In this document: positions 1 to 11,303 of the stretch, piece after piece | Layout of the letters: each line of letters begins with the position of its first letter | Numbering within the stretch: the stretch's first letter is position 1 | Assembly (NCBI GenBank): GCA_907164885.2 | Contig: OU015496.1 | Location: forward strand, 105,896,315 to 105,960,314 | Reading direction: 5' to 3' | Origin: Dolomedes plantarius | Lineage: Eukaryota; Arthropoda; Arachnida; Araneae; Dolomedidae | DNA: 64,000 nt | Translations under genes and position numbers: made by a program | The notes under the pieces: model-generated | Databases searched by the model: none | What the model was told of the DNA's origin: nothing | The model's input: the letters and a program-made list of their open reading frames with translations, nothing else

Positions 1-1
1 G

Positions 2-484
2 GGGAAATACCTTGGAGTTTACTTGGATAGCAGGCTAACCTGGAGAAAAAATATTGAATACATCATTAGAAAGTTCTTTATGGCACGTAGGGATATCGCA
101 CACCTCTTGTATCAGAACCAAATGAGTATTGATAATAAACTTTTATTGTATAAGACTGTGCTTCGCCCAATTCTGATGTATGCTGTTCCGGTTTGGGGCT
201 CAGCAGCTGACACTCATATCCAGAGACTGCAAACTATACAAAACAAGACTCTTCGTGGTATCAGGAAGGCGCCATGGTACCTACGTAACGCTCTTATTCA
301 TAGCGATCTGGCTATTTAACCAATTCGGCATCATATTAAAGATCTGGCTACGAACTTTTGCAATAGGATATACTCAATTAATAACGAAGAACTTGCTAAC
401 CTGCCTGATTATGATCCTAGGGTGTGCTTTAGGCGCCCGAAGGCTACTTTGGTTATGAACCCCGGCCTTGTTCCTGTTCTGTAA
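2..484 (+). pseudogene. 3' end of a jockey-type LINE reverse transcriptase ORF
   Basis: The frame entering at base 2 encodes the C-terminal part of a non-LTR retrotransposon reverse transcriptase. It begins with the YLGVYLD-type motif, followed by the thumb-like block RLQTIQNKTLRGIRKAPWY, which is typical of arthropod jockey-clade elements. An in-frame TAA at 317-319 interrupts it. The same frame then continues with related-looking sequence to a final TAA at 482-484, so the copy is dead. The 5' part of the element lies outside the window. The clade call rests on motif style, without an alignment. Confidence 0.8.
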
Positions 485-1374
485 TTCCTTTCCTCCTTAT
501 CAAAATTAAAAATTACAATAGCCCAGCTACTTCTGGTTTCTGACCTGTCTTTCTTTTTCGATCGTTCCTCTTTCTACCATGCGATTCCCCCTCGGACCAG
601 CGGTTTACTGGAGATTAACCTATTCCCAAAATTCCAATCCTGCTTGCTTTCCTCTTTGATTTCGCTACTCGCGTCTTACGGACCTACCGCCCTTTCGTGT
701 AACTTCCACTAACTTGTTTTTTATCCCAATCATATTCGAAATTTTCCGTCTTCTAGTTTTTGAATTTCTTTTTATTTATTATTACTATTTTTATTTATTT
801 ATATAATCTCTTGTTTCACCCATTGTTTAAATTCTCCATTATCATTTAAGTTAGCCATGCCACATTGGTCACTCGTACTCGTTCTAGTTAATAAGTTGAT
901 TTTTCCACCAATTAATTTATTCTTTCTCCCCCAATCATTGTCAACACTATTTGAAACTTGAGAACGGTTAATCTTATGTCACGTACTAACCTTGATACTG
1001 AGGATAAGGAGTTCTTGCTCCCTGGTGCCTCTATAGTGTTTTATGTCAGTGTCAATGTTAAATATATTTCAATACTTTAACACTCCGCTACCGGACTTCT
1101 ATGTGAACAGGCCCTTATGCTCGCTACGCCACTGTGTCAAGATCTTAGTGGGATTATCTTCCGAGCTTCTCTAAACATGGCCAAAACCATCTTAATCTAT
1201 TACTACGGATGACTCGTGGCTATCCATATTTCCTCATTCTAATATTACTTTGAATTCATAGTTAGATTGCATATTCTCTTTCTTTTGTTTATATTTAAAA
1301 TTTCTTTTTAAATGGACATAAACATCTTGCCAGACAACAGAATTAAAATTCTATAGATAAAATTACCCTCTTCG
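485..1374. other. Probable LINE 3' untranslated sequence; otherwise nothing seen
   Basis: AT-rich non-coding DNA after the LINE stop codon. No long ORF, RNA gene or clear poly(A) tail. The first few hundred bases are probably the LINE 3' UTR; its end is not visible. Confidence 0.4.
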
Positions 1375-1740
1375 GGGCCCGAGGTAAACCAGTGATAGCG
1401 CATTGGGCTTGGGACTGAGGGTAGCTCAGTTCGTTTTCCTATGAACGCCATTACATACTATCATGTCCAGGCCGAATATGGGCACGTTAAATTTATAGAC
1501 TGGAAAATCCTATAATAGTCCCAGTTGTCACCCTTGGGGTTATTCGGTCGAAACTGAGTTGGCTCCAGGGGGTGGTGTTGGTTCACCTATACTTTATGAG
1601 CCCCCCCCCCCCCCCCCTTCTCAAACGCTGAAAGCAACCAACCATTCTCGCAGCTATAGTGCGAATGTCTTCATTGACAAGTGCCTCGCATTGCTAAACA
1701 ACATCCTCTTCTTTCAAAGATCGATGCTTTTGATCTTACG
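1375..1740 (+). repeat. SINE-like element, copy A
   Basis: A tRNA-like head at about 1375-1450 (box A-like TGATAGCGCATTGG, weak box B-like CAGTTCGTTTTCC) is followed by a body starting GGCCGAATATGGGCACG at 1470. The body recurs at 51541 and 60108. Shared blocks include the CTTGGGGTTATTCGGTC segment and, near the 3' end, AATGTCTTCATTGACAAG, which is also in the 51.5-kb copy. A C17 run at 1601-1617 sits inside it. The tRNA head is diverged, so Pol III origin is an inference. Confidence 0.6.
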
Positions 1741-2426
1741 TCAAAAAATATTTCCTATACGACTTCTATACAGAATATAATTTTAAAAATAACGCTTTTT
1801 TAATTCTAATTCACACTTAAAAGTTGTAAATAAAAATATTCATAAATTTCATAGATTTTTCAATGCTAGCTCAAAATAAGATTTTAAATCCATTTTAAAA
1901 ATGCGCACGTCTGTCTACTTGGTTTAACGTGTTTCTGGTTTGATACGTAAAGCTTTTTTCCCCCTTTAGCCCAGTTTGTCACATTATTGAGCAAAATAAT
2001 AGCAAAAAAAAAATAAATAAAAATAAAAAATCACCGATATAGTTTAATTACTTAGTCAAACATAGAAGAAATATTTATGCGGAGACTAGAATTCTTGCAT
2101 TTTTTACTCTTCATCAGTTACGATGGCCTGAATTTTTAAATTTCCTTTTATTTTCCCAAGTATGTAATTTTCATCTGCTTCGAACGTTTCCTTTTTTTCC
2201 TCTGTGCATTTGATTGCAACACAGAACAATTTTGTTCAACATGTCATTAAAATTATTACTAGAGAATGAGGGTCAACAAAGGTAAATAATTTTTGACCCA
2301 GATCATCACTCAACAGATCAATATTTGAGTAATTTTTGATGTCAATTATCATTCCAAGATGTATACATATTTGCTTTCGGGTAGTTATGGAGATCGCTTT
2401 TGAAACAACATAACATCCAGACCACG
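1741..2426. other. Nothing recognised
   Basis: AT-rich sequence with short A and T tracts; no coding, RNA or repeat signal that I can support. Confidence 0.4.
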
Positions 2427-2434
2427 GTCTAGGT

Positions 2435-2782
2435 CAGTGGTTCCCAACCTGTAGGAGTTTACAGACTGCTAAGCCAGAATTTGAACCGTATGTGGCCCCC
2501 TCCCCCACTGACTTGAGGGGGGGAACCTTCCAGGGATATAGAACATCCCTTAAGCAAAAGGGATTAACATACTTACATTCTTATGTATCATATTCTAATA
2601 CTAAAATAATTATGTTAAACTTTTAAGAAATTTTAATTTAACACCTGATAGTTATCAGTTATATTCGGCCCATCCAGTTCAATGAACATTGCTTTCTAAA
2701 TCCCAATTTATTTGGCAACTTTTTTATATGTGGTGCCAGACCACTCCCGAGAATCTCGCGGACCACCAGTTGGGAACCACTA
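2435..2782. mobile_element. hAT-type MITE with perfect 8-bp target duplication
   Basis: The ends are inverted: CAGTGGTTCCCAACCTG on the left and GTTGGGAACCACTA on the right, a classic hAT terminus. The element is flanked on both sides by GTCTAGGT (2427-2434 and 2783-2790), a perfect 8-bp duplication as hAT transposases make. At 348 bp and without a transposase frame it is non-autonomous. The intact duplication suggests fairly recent insertion. Confidence 0.85.
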
Positions 2783-2889
2783 GTCTAGGTAGATCATGCT
2801 TTGATGTAGGTCCCATTACATGTGGTTTGACAACTTATTTATCCTTGCAGGGGCCACATGGTTGGCAAACTGATGACCCTGCACCGGAG

Positions 2890-2962
2890 ATGACGAACAT
2901 CATGTAGGAAAATAAAGGCCCTTGTATTTTTAAACGGAGATAGATCAATCAATACTCATTCA
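2890..2962 (+). repeat. 73-bp direct repeat, copy 1
   Basis: Identical by eye to 4796-4868, and it starts ATGACGAACATCATG. The two copies are 1,906 bp apart and in the same orientation. They flank the unrecognised ORF at 3190-3612. Confidence 0.85.
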
Positions 2963-3189
2963 AAACTGTACATATAACGAGGTTAAGACCTAAGGCACTG
3001 TACAGCTATGGTGTTTTATATAATCCAGCAATAGAGATTCTGCGAGACTGCTGATCCACAACACAATTTTGTTACAGTGTATTCTGTTACATAACCTGCC
3101 TTCTGTGGCTTGTATACACACACCCTCAGATTATTTTTTACTGCATAGTGTCAAAAATTCAAATACTGTGTGCATCACATCATTTGGTT

Positions 3190-3612
3190 TCACCAAAAAT
3201 TGATGCCTATGCGAGTGGCCAATGCATAAATACAAATGAATACAACTAAAAGAGCACAACTTTGATTTTCAGCAAATCTTGAAAGAAAGGGGCTAAAATT
3301 ATAAGGCAGTTTGAAAGACAATATTCCAGTATAGCAATTAACATACCACACCATTTTCTCATGATCACAAGGCAAGTTTAATGACCATTCATGGAAAGCC
3401 CGATTATCTATCATTATTTCTGAATTTAAGTATCTATATACATATACTGTTGCAAATATTTCTAAACATTTGTAAATATTCTTCTCCCTAATTGGTTTAT
3501 TTTGTATTAAATATTGTTTAATTACTGTCATTGCATGGTATATTTCAACACGTGACTCTGGTGGTATTTGCAACAACTTTTTAGGGTGTTTGGAGAGCCA
3601 ATCAAATTCCAT
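3190..3612 (-). CDS. Unrecognised 140-codon ORF
   Basis: I do not recognise this protein. The first about 95 residues look coding: mixed charged and aromatic residues, with blocks such as EFDWLSKHPKKLLQ and HAMTVIKQYLIQNKPI. The last about 45 residues are hydrophobic and could be translated intron. A CTAG directly precedes the ATG, so this could be an internal exon entered by splicing. No partner exon was found, and the nearest gene on the same strand (hnRNP L) ends at 5319. Two identical 73-bp direct repeats at 2890 and 4796 bracket it, so it may belong to a mobile or duplicated segment. A chance ORF cannot be excluded. Confidence 0.25.
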   Translation of the reverse strand: MEFDWLSKHPKKLLQIPPESRVEIYHAMTVIKQYLIQNKPIREKNIYKCLEIFATVYVYRYLNSEIMIDNRAFHEWSLNLPCDHEKMVWYVNCYTGILSFKLPYNFSPFLSRFAENQSCALLVVFICIYALATRIGINFW

Positions 3613-4522
3613 CTAGGTGATGGCTTTATTGAGTTGTAGCATTTCCATTTCTAGAACAATCGAGAATACTGTCAAGGGTATATAACACCCACCGAACTTG
3701 GCTCCCAAGTTTTCAAGCACATGACAAAATGTATACAGCATGTACAAAATTTAGAGCACATGAAAAAATGTACACAGCATGCCCTGCTGGGCAGCCCATA
3801 GCAAATACATACATACATCTTCATACACTCTTAAGTTGTGTACCACATTTCGTGATAGATGATGGTTCTCTCCAAAATGGACTGGTTTGAGGCCGCGGTT
3901 GAATGCACTCTCTGTCCCCAGTAAAAATTTAAAGAAATTCTGTATTTGGTACTCCTTTCCACCCAGCGTACTCACTGATCATGCCTTGCTGAACCAAGGG
4001 GGAAACTCAGGTCCTAGTATGCTGTATGTTTTTACAGTTGGATGGAAATGTTCTTCAGAAGGACTTTTTTAAAGCAAAGTTTAGGTTACACAGTAGCTTT
4101 ATACATGATGATGCTTGGATGGACATATATAAAAATAACAATAAAAAAATTAAGAGAGAAAACAGAAACTAATCAATTATTAAAGAATTTGGAGAAAAAA
4201 AATTACATATCGAATTTATATCTCTAGCAGTAATATACAGCTAAGTGTGGAGAAAAGAATATTAATTCGTATGAGCTTTAGTAATAGTACTAAAGCACAC
4301 AATAAAGCATGCCCCCCCCCCCCCCCCGGGCTTTCTGGAGTTGTTTTTAATACTTTTTTAAAAAATTATAAATGTCTTCATTAAACATGTGATGTAGTCA
4401 CAAGCTATTTGCCTTGAAAAAAAAAAAAAAGTCAAGAAAACTGCATTTGTGTTCAGAGAGAAATCTTTGTAAACATACAAAAGTAATTTTTGAAAGCAGA
4501 ATTTTTTTCAATTATTCATAAG

Positions 4523-4571
<49 letters not shown>

Positions 4572-4795
4572 TTTTATTATATAATTCTTTGCCTTTGGAA
4601 ACTAATTTTAAAATTTTTCCTACAAAATTCTATACTCCAGTTTAAACACATTTCTTTGCATGTGCACAATTTACAAATATATGATTTGAACTACCAGGTA
4701 CACCATAATGGATACTGATTAATAATGTTTCTCTGTCAATTATATTCACCAGTGTAAAAAACAGCAACAAAAATTACTCATTTTCTCTCTCACAC
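3613..4795. other. Non-coding stretch with simple repeats
   Basis: Holds a C16 run at 4312-4327, an A14 tract near 4418 and a (TA)n microsatellite at about 4523-4565. The short ORFs here have no recognisable content. Confidence 0.5.
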
Positions 4796-4868
4796 ATGAC
4801 GAACATCATGTAGGAAAATAAAGGCCCTTGTATTTTTAAACGGAGATAGATCAATCAATACTCATTCA
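4796..4868 (+). repeat. 73-bp direct repeat, copy 2
   Basis: Identical by eye to 2890-2962. Just downstream, at about 4874-4929, a short tandem repeat containing GCACACAAAAGTTGTGGTGG appears twice. Confidence 0.85.
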
Positions 4869-5109
4869 TTGATGCACACAAAAGTTGTGGTGGTTGCACT
4901 TCGCATGCACACAAAAGTTGTGGTGGGGAAAAATAATCACTTGATGTGCTTAGGAGAGGAAATTATTTTATATTAGTATACAATAGTAATTAATCAGCTT
5001 TATTATGCATTACACATTTATATCAGCTCACAATACTGAGCTGAATAATACTTAGATTTGAAGAAAAAGAAACAAGAAATCCTTGTAAAGTCAAAATAAA
5101 TGTATTCAC

Positions 5110-5115
5110 TTTATT
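5110..5115 (-). terminator. Polyadenylation signal of the hnRNP L gene
   Basis: AATAAA on the minus strand, about 204 bases after the hnRNP L stop codon. It is the first canonical hexamer downstream and implies a 3' UTR of roughly 220 nt. Confidence 0.55.
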
Positions 5116-5318
5116 GAGCATGCTTCACACTGGAAATAATTCACAAAAAGTAAAAAACGAAACAAAAACAAGTGAAGTAACTATGCACAAAAAATTGGCC
5201 TGCAATGCAGTACACTCTCAACTATAGTTGACTATGGAGGAGTTTATTCCGTATGCAGATTAAAATCAATGACAGCTTGTAGAATTACTCAAATAATGTG
5301 TTGTCCCATTACAATTTC

Positions 5319-5398
5319 CTAATAGGCACCACCTCTAGGTCCCCGTCCACCACCAGTAGAGGAAAAGCACAGTTTTAATATGTATGGGAATTTGCCAT
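5319..5398 (-). CDS. HNRNPL: hnRNP L exon 14 (C-terminal)
   Basis: Encodes the last RRM4 strand and tail: GKFPYILKLCFSS, then GGGRGPRGGAY and a TAG stop at 5319-5321. The acceptor is CTTTCCAG. It joins exon 13 to give NPNGKFPY, matching the family's NPNGPYPYTLKLCF. Confidence 0.93.
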
Positions 5399-5939
5399 CT
5401 GGAAAGAAAGAAATTTTTTCAAATACAAAACTTACATACTACCTATATAAAAAAGAGAAGGAAATAAAGTCTGTCAAACAAATTTGAATTTTTTTCCTTT
5501 TTAATCAGGTGATTTTTGTACCTTTGAAATTTAATAAGTAACAAGTGAAACTACACAGCATAAACTTTCAGGTAATGCTTTAATAATAATAATAATAATA
5601 AAAAAATAAATAAAATAAATAAAAAAAACATTTCTAATAAATTGGGATACAGAGAAAGGTGAAGTAAAGCTTTATTTTTCAGACTAATTAACAAGAATCA
5701 ATTACTGCAGATTTACCTATAATCTATATATACACTGCTGGCCACTGTAAATGCAACACCCTGAAGGAAACATGCAAATAACATGAAATTTACAACATGC
5801 ATTAGCGGAGGTGAGATATGCAAATGATTAGAATTTCAGCACAGATGCACATCACGCGCGCCTGTGGCGCCACTTCAAAGCGCTATTTAAGGCTTGGAGA
5901 ATTCGACGATTTCAAGTTCGGCAATTGTGTTTTTCTTGC

Positions 5940-5984
<45 letters not shown>

Positions 5985-7792
5985 ATCGATTATGCCTCGT
6001 CGAAAACAGCGATAATCTTTTGATCAAGTACCCGAGTTCGACAGAGGAAGGATAGTGGCCTACCGAGATTGTGGATGGATCTTTCAGGGAAATCGGTAGC
6101 CGTGTTGGACGAAACCAAACAACTGTAATGCGGATATGTGATCTTTGGATGCAGGAGGCTATGACGGACCGACGGTGTGTTCGATCGCATCTACCTCACG
6201 TGATGACAGGCAAATTGTGCGCATGGCAGTGACGGATCGCTCAGTCCCATCACGAACCATAGCACAGCACATGCAGTCTGTAACGCATCATCCAGTGTCT
6301 GCACGTACCATTCGATGCAGTTTACAGCAGAGTGGTCTGTCCACAAGACGTCCATTGCTTTGTCTACCCTTGACGCAGAACCACAGACGTCTCCGCCGCC
6401 AATGGTGCGATGACAGAAGGATGTGGACAGCAGAATGGAATGAAATTGTCTTTACTGAAGAGTCACGCTTCTGTCTGCAACACCACGATGGTCGCATTCG
6501 AGTCTGGAGACACCGTGAAGAGAGGATGCTGAACAGCTGCGTTATGCACCGCCACACTGGTCCTGCACCGGGTATTATGGTATGGGGCGGTATTGGATAT
6601 CACTCTCGCACACCTCTAGTACGCATTGCTGGTACTTTAAACAGCCAGTGCTACATCTCCGAGGTGTTGGAGCCAGTTGTCCTTCCTTACCTTCAGGGCT
6701 TGCCTACAGCCATATTTCAACAGGATAATGCACGACCACAAGTGGCACGCATTGTCCAACGGTTCTTAGTCCATCGCCAGATTGAATTGCTTCCCTGGCC
6801 GCCTCGCTCTCCGGATCTTTCGACGATAGAAAACATGTGGTCCATGGTTGCTCTACGATTGACCCAGATTCCATCCCCAGCTGCCACAGCAGATCAACTT
6901 TGGCAACGTGTGGAAGCTGCTTGGTCTGCTGTACCCCAAGAACTCATCCAAAGTATCTTTGAATCAATGCCGAGGCACGTGGCAGCGGTGATCTCCAACA
7001 ATGGCAGCTACTCTGGCTACTGATTTTCCCAGGAACCACACTTCACAGAAGTCTATAAATTTAATCATTTGATACTTGGTCAACATGTTATCTACAAAAT
7101 AAATTTTGTTGTGATATCTCTTGTCTTTCTTGGTGTTGCAATTTGGGTGGCCAGCAGTGTATAAAACAGTTCCGTAACTGACTGACTGACAGACAATGCA
7201 CAGATCAAACCGCTGGACCTAAAGGGCTGAAATTGTGCATGGCAATTCTTCTTATAGTGTAGGGGTCACTAAGAAAGATTTTTGAAAAATTCTTAGATTT
7301 TTTAAAATTAAATTTTTAAGCTGTTTTAGTAACTTTTTAAAGTTTGCATTTAAATTAATAATTTGAGGGTTATGAAATTTATATCACAAGAAAAATAATA
7401 AAAATTCCTTTAAAATGAAATCTTTTTTGAATCTTTACCTCCATTTTCTGATTTTTGGTGAATTTTTAAAGATTAATTTTTAGAATTTAATTTACAAAAT
7501 GCTGATCATGTTATTTCTTTTTCTGGTACTTTAAATTATTTTATCGTCACGTGCATAACAACGAAATAGACAATTTATCTTTTTTTCTCCTTGCTTAATC
7601 TTTTTTGAATCTTTACCTCCATTTTCTGATTTTTGGTGAATTTTTAAAGATTAATTTTTAGAATTTAATTTACAAAATGCTGATCATGTTATTTCTTTTT
7701 CTGGTACTTTAAATTATTTTATCGTCACGTGCATAACAACGAAATAGACAATTTATCTTTTTTTCTCCTTGCTTATGCAGCAGATTGGAAAT

Positions 7793-7828
<36 letters not shown>

Positions 7829-10800
7829 AGTCGAACCTCCATATATCGAAGTAGCAAATTGCCCGAAAAAAATTCGATATATAGAAATTTCGATATATAG
7901 AATTGAGCTTAGTCTTATGATATTCTCCTAAAAAAAAATATTAAAGCTAATTTTCGTATATGAAACTCCATTTCTAATATATATACGAATCCCATTAAAT
8001 GAAAGTTAATAACTAAAAAATGAATTAATATGAAAGATTTATTGAGTACTACATACCTTTAAAAAAAAAACAATAATGCAGACAGTGGTTACAATGATCA
8101 CAGTTACATTCTTTAAAAAAAACTACGAATATCTTGCTGAACAGTTAGTTTTGCGGAAAGTTCAAAGAAATGTTCGTATTTATTCAGTCCACGAAAAACT
8201 TCATCAGGGACATTTTCCGTGAATTGAAGTCCACGACGTATTGTTTCAAATGCCAAAAATTGGGAGATTTTATTCTAAAGTGGTATAAAATCTCCCAATT
8301 TGTCTTGAAAAAAATTTCGATATATAGAGATTTTTTCGATATATAGAAACAATTTTTCTATGTAATGAACATGGAGATTTGCTAAGAGTTCGATATATAG
8401 AAAATTTCGATATAGGGAAGTTCGATATATGGAGGTTCGACTGTATTAAAATACAGTAAAAGATACGTTCCTCAAACTGTACTATATTCTTTAGTATGTT
8501 CTATTAGATTAAATTTGAATATTTTCTTCTACATTATTTTGTCTATAAAAATCTCCATTACGATTTTTTTTATAAATATATTTTTTCGTTTTTTATTTAA
8601 ACATCAATTGCATACATTGATCATTGTATTTATTATAAATATATTTATACATATTTTTGGCATTAATTGCATACATTGACCGCTGTATTTAATTTGAATG
8701 TACTCCATAGCAAAGTACAGGTTTTCAGCTAGCTTCTTTTATAAAGTTTTTGGGGATTAAAATTATATCAACCTTAAAAATAAAAGATTTACATTGAGAT
8801 CACACATGCAGTATGCATCTTTCTTTCAGCACTCCATGAAAAAGCCTCTAGTGCACTTTACAAACATGCAAGTCTGTTCTAAAATACATCCAGTTTAAAT
8901 AAGTACTAATTGTTAATAAACTTTTCATATGCAAAAAGTGCTCAATATCATAACTTTGTTTGCCTCTTCAAACACATGATAAAAAGTTTCCTGTACACTA
9001 ACATAATTCAACTGATTTTTAAAAATGGTATATTAAGCTGCAACATGTATTCTATTTCTGCCTTTATAGAAACTTTTATATGCCAATTTGCAAATATTAA
9101 CTGATAAGAAATCAACTTTAAAAATATACCTATCTTTCAGAAAAAAAAAAAGTATATTAAGCATGACATCCATTTATGTCCTCATAATCAAATTATCTTG
9201 GCATAACAGTACCTATAATTTACAACTTAATTTGCATAATATTCATGGAGAGAAAATAAAATATTAGTTTTGTCAAAGTCAATCATACTTAAACTATGTT
9301 AATGTGACCCTATAACACAAATATCACCGAGAAACAGATATCCAGTGAAAGCAAACATAAATCAATCATTATATGATTGTGCTTCACTCAGAAATATTTG
9401 CATATTATCAAATTTAAACTATATTAAGCTGCTTAATAAAACTGATCTTTTGAATAAAATGATTACCACAAACTTCAACAAATATAGTAATTTCTTTTTT
9501 TACCAATTATCTCACTTTTAATCCTTTCAGTGTGGAGGAGGGGGGGGGGGGGAACTGATTCCTGATTATTGGGTGTTGTTACTGGCTTGTTAATAAAAGA
9601 ACACTTCAACTAATACTCAAGCTGACGCTTTTCAATGAAAGATAGTGGAATTCTTCATAGTAGAGAACCGAGAATCTAAATAGAAAGCATACCAGAACTT
9701 TTCCATTATTAGTAAAAAAAGAGAGAAGAGAATTTTAGTAAATAAGTGCAGCTAAGAGGGTTAATAAATGAAGAGTTTTTCAGGACATCTTTTGGTTTTA
9801 TGTCAAAAATTCAGAGCATCAATGGGCATGTTAGATTAATGAGTATTTTTTAAAAACTATTGAAAAATTTTAAGAGTGCTTTTTTAAATTTGAGGGAAAA
9901 CAAAATAAATATGTACATGTAGGTTACAAACTGATTATTACAAACAGTATTCAAACTTACTTGGATTTGATATGGGTACGTGATTACAGAGAGCCAGCCC
10001 TTCCAGTGCTTCAGAGACAGAATCAAATTCCAACAGCCCAGATGAGCTTCTTTCAGCTATTAGAAGGGAGGAAACATGAAGCAATTTTAGTAAAATACTA
10101 CTTATAAAAATAATATTTATGTACTATTAATTCAACAAAATTGAAAATTAGTCCATCTTTTCATGAAGTTGAGCCCCCCCTCATTTAATTACACATTGCA
10201 TTTGTGATAGTTGATTCAGAGGTTATAGTAATTTTAAAAGCAGGTGTAAGTATTCTTATATATACAGTGATTTCCGCTTATAAGAATCACGTTTGTTATT
10301 ACTGTTTTTGATTCTTATAGCCGAAATTTAGGCTTTTGGACAGGCATACACACACCTATATATACATATATTAGATAATTTACCACAAAATACTCTTTAA
10401 TTTACGTTAATTATCTTTTATTAAAATTATTTTTCATAATTTTAAAAAATCAACTTAATTTCTAGACCTATAAGTAGATACACATGATTATAGTAAGAGA
10501 AGAAAAAATCCAATATTTGTTACAACATACCTGCTTAACAATTTTAACATTTCAACTACAGGAAGGGAGCAAGAAAAAGTTTTCTATGGTAGTTCAACGT
10601 AATGAAGTTTTCAGGAGGATGTTTATACCTCTTTCAATACCAATAGTCTCAGACGAAGATTCACCTTCTAGCTTACGTTTCACGGTTTGATAACGTGCTG
10701 AATCTACTAATGTCACGTTTGCCTAAGTGATAGTGGACACTTCGCCGAAGATTTATGTGTTTCAGCATCCAGGAAGCCGCAACCAGGATGTGGGAGGTGG

Positions 10801-10992
10801 GATAAAAGAGTCCCTATTTTTGTTTGTCAGTGAGAAAAGTGAAATTGGACCCGGACGGGTAAAGATGCCCCTAGGTCAAGCTAATAGGACAGTGTTGTGC
10901 TAAAGTGTTTAAGGGGAAACTATTATGATATGTCTAACAAAGAAAGAGATGAATTTTAAGACTATATACCATCCCATCTTATCAATCTTTCT

Positions 10993-11032
<40 letters not shown>

Positions 11033-11218
11033 CTTCGTGCCTTTTGAGGGTTTAAGCGGCATTTTTGGAAAAATGAAAGGAAAGCAAAGAGTGTCAACTG
11101 ATTCTTAAAAAACCGGTAGATTTATTCTTTAAAGCAAAAATTTTAACATGGAAATGATACATTTGTTTTTGCGATATTGATTCTTATAACCACTGATCAC
11201 TATAAGCGGTGATTACTG

Positions 11219-11303
<85 letters not shown>

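Larger units (their letters stand above)
5723..8732 (+). mobile_element. Helitron-like non-autonomous element, copy 1, with nested insertions
   Basis: Starts TCTATATATA after an A and ends in CTAG. A potential 6-bp hairpin (TGTACT...AGTACA) lies about 10 bases before the CTAG, which is the Helitron 3' layout. A second, inverted copy at 23774-24410 shares both termini and the interior. Comparison with it shows that a Tc1 (5733-7159) and a pogo-type element (7828-8443) inserted here later, and that 178 bases were tandemly duplicated at 7419-7774. No Rep/helicase ORF is present. One mismatch to the model: the base after CTAG is C, not T. Confidence 0.6.
5399..9960 (-). other. hnRNP L intron 13, filled with transposons
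   Basis: GT-AG intron of 4.56 kb. About two thirds of it is one Helitron-like element (5723-8732) carrying a Tc1 and a pogo element. The rest (5399-5722 and 8733-9960) is AT-rich with no recognised feature beyond a G13 run at 9540-9552. Confidence 0.85.

Noticed and set aside
5944..5981. A38 run as a retroposition tail
   Set aside because: It lies inside the Tc1 element, upstream of the transposase start; more likely a slippage-grown tract.
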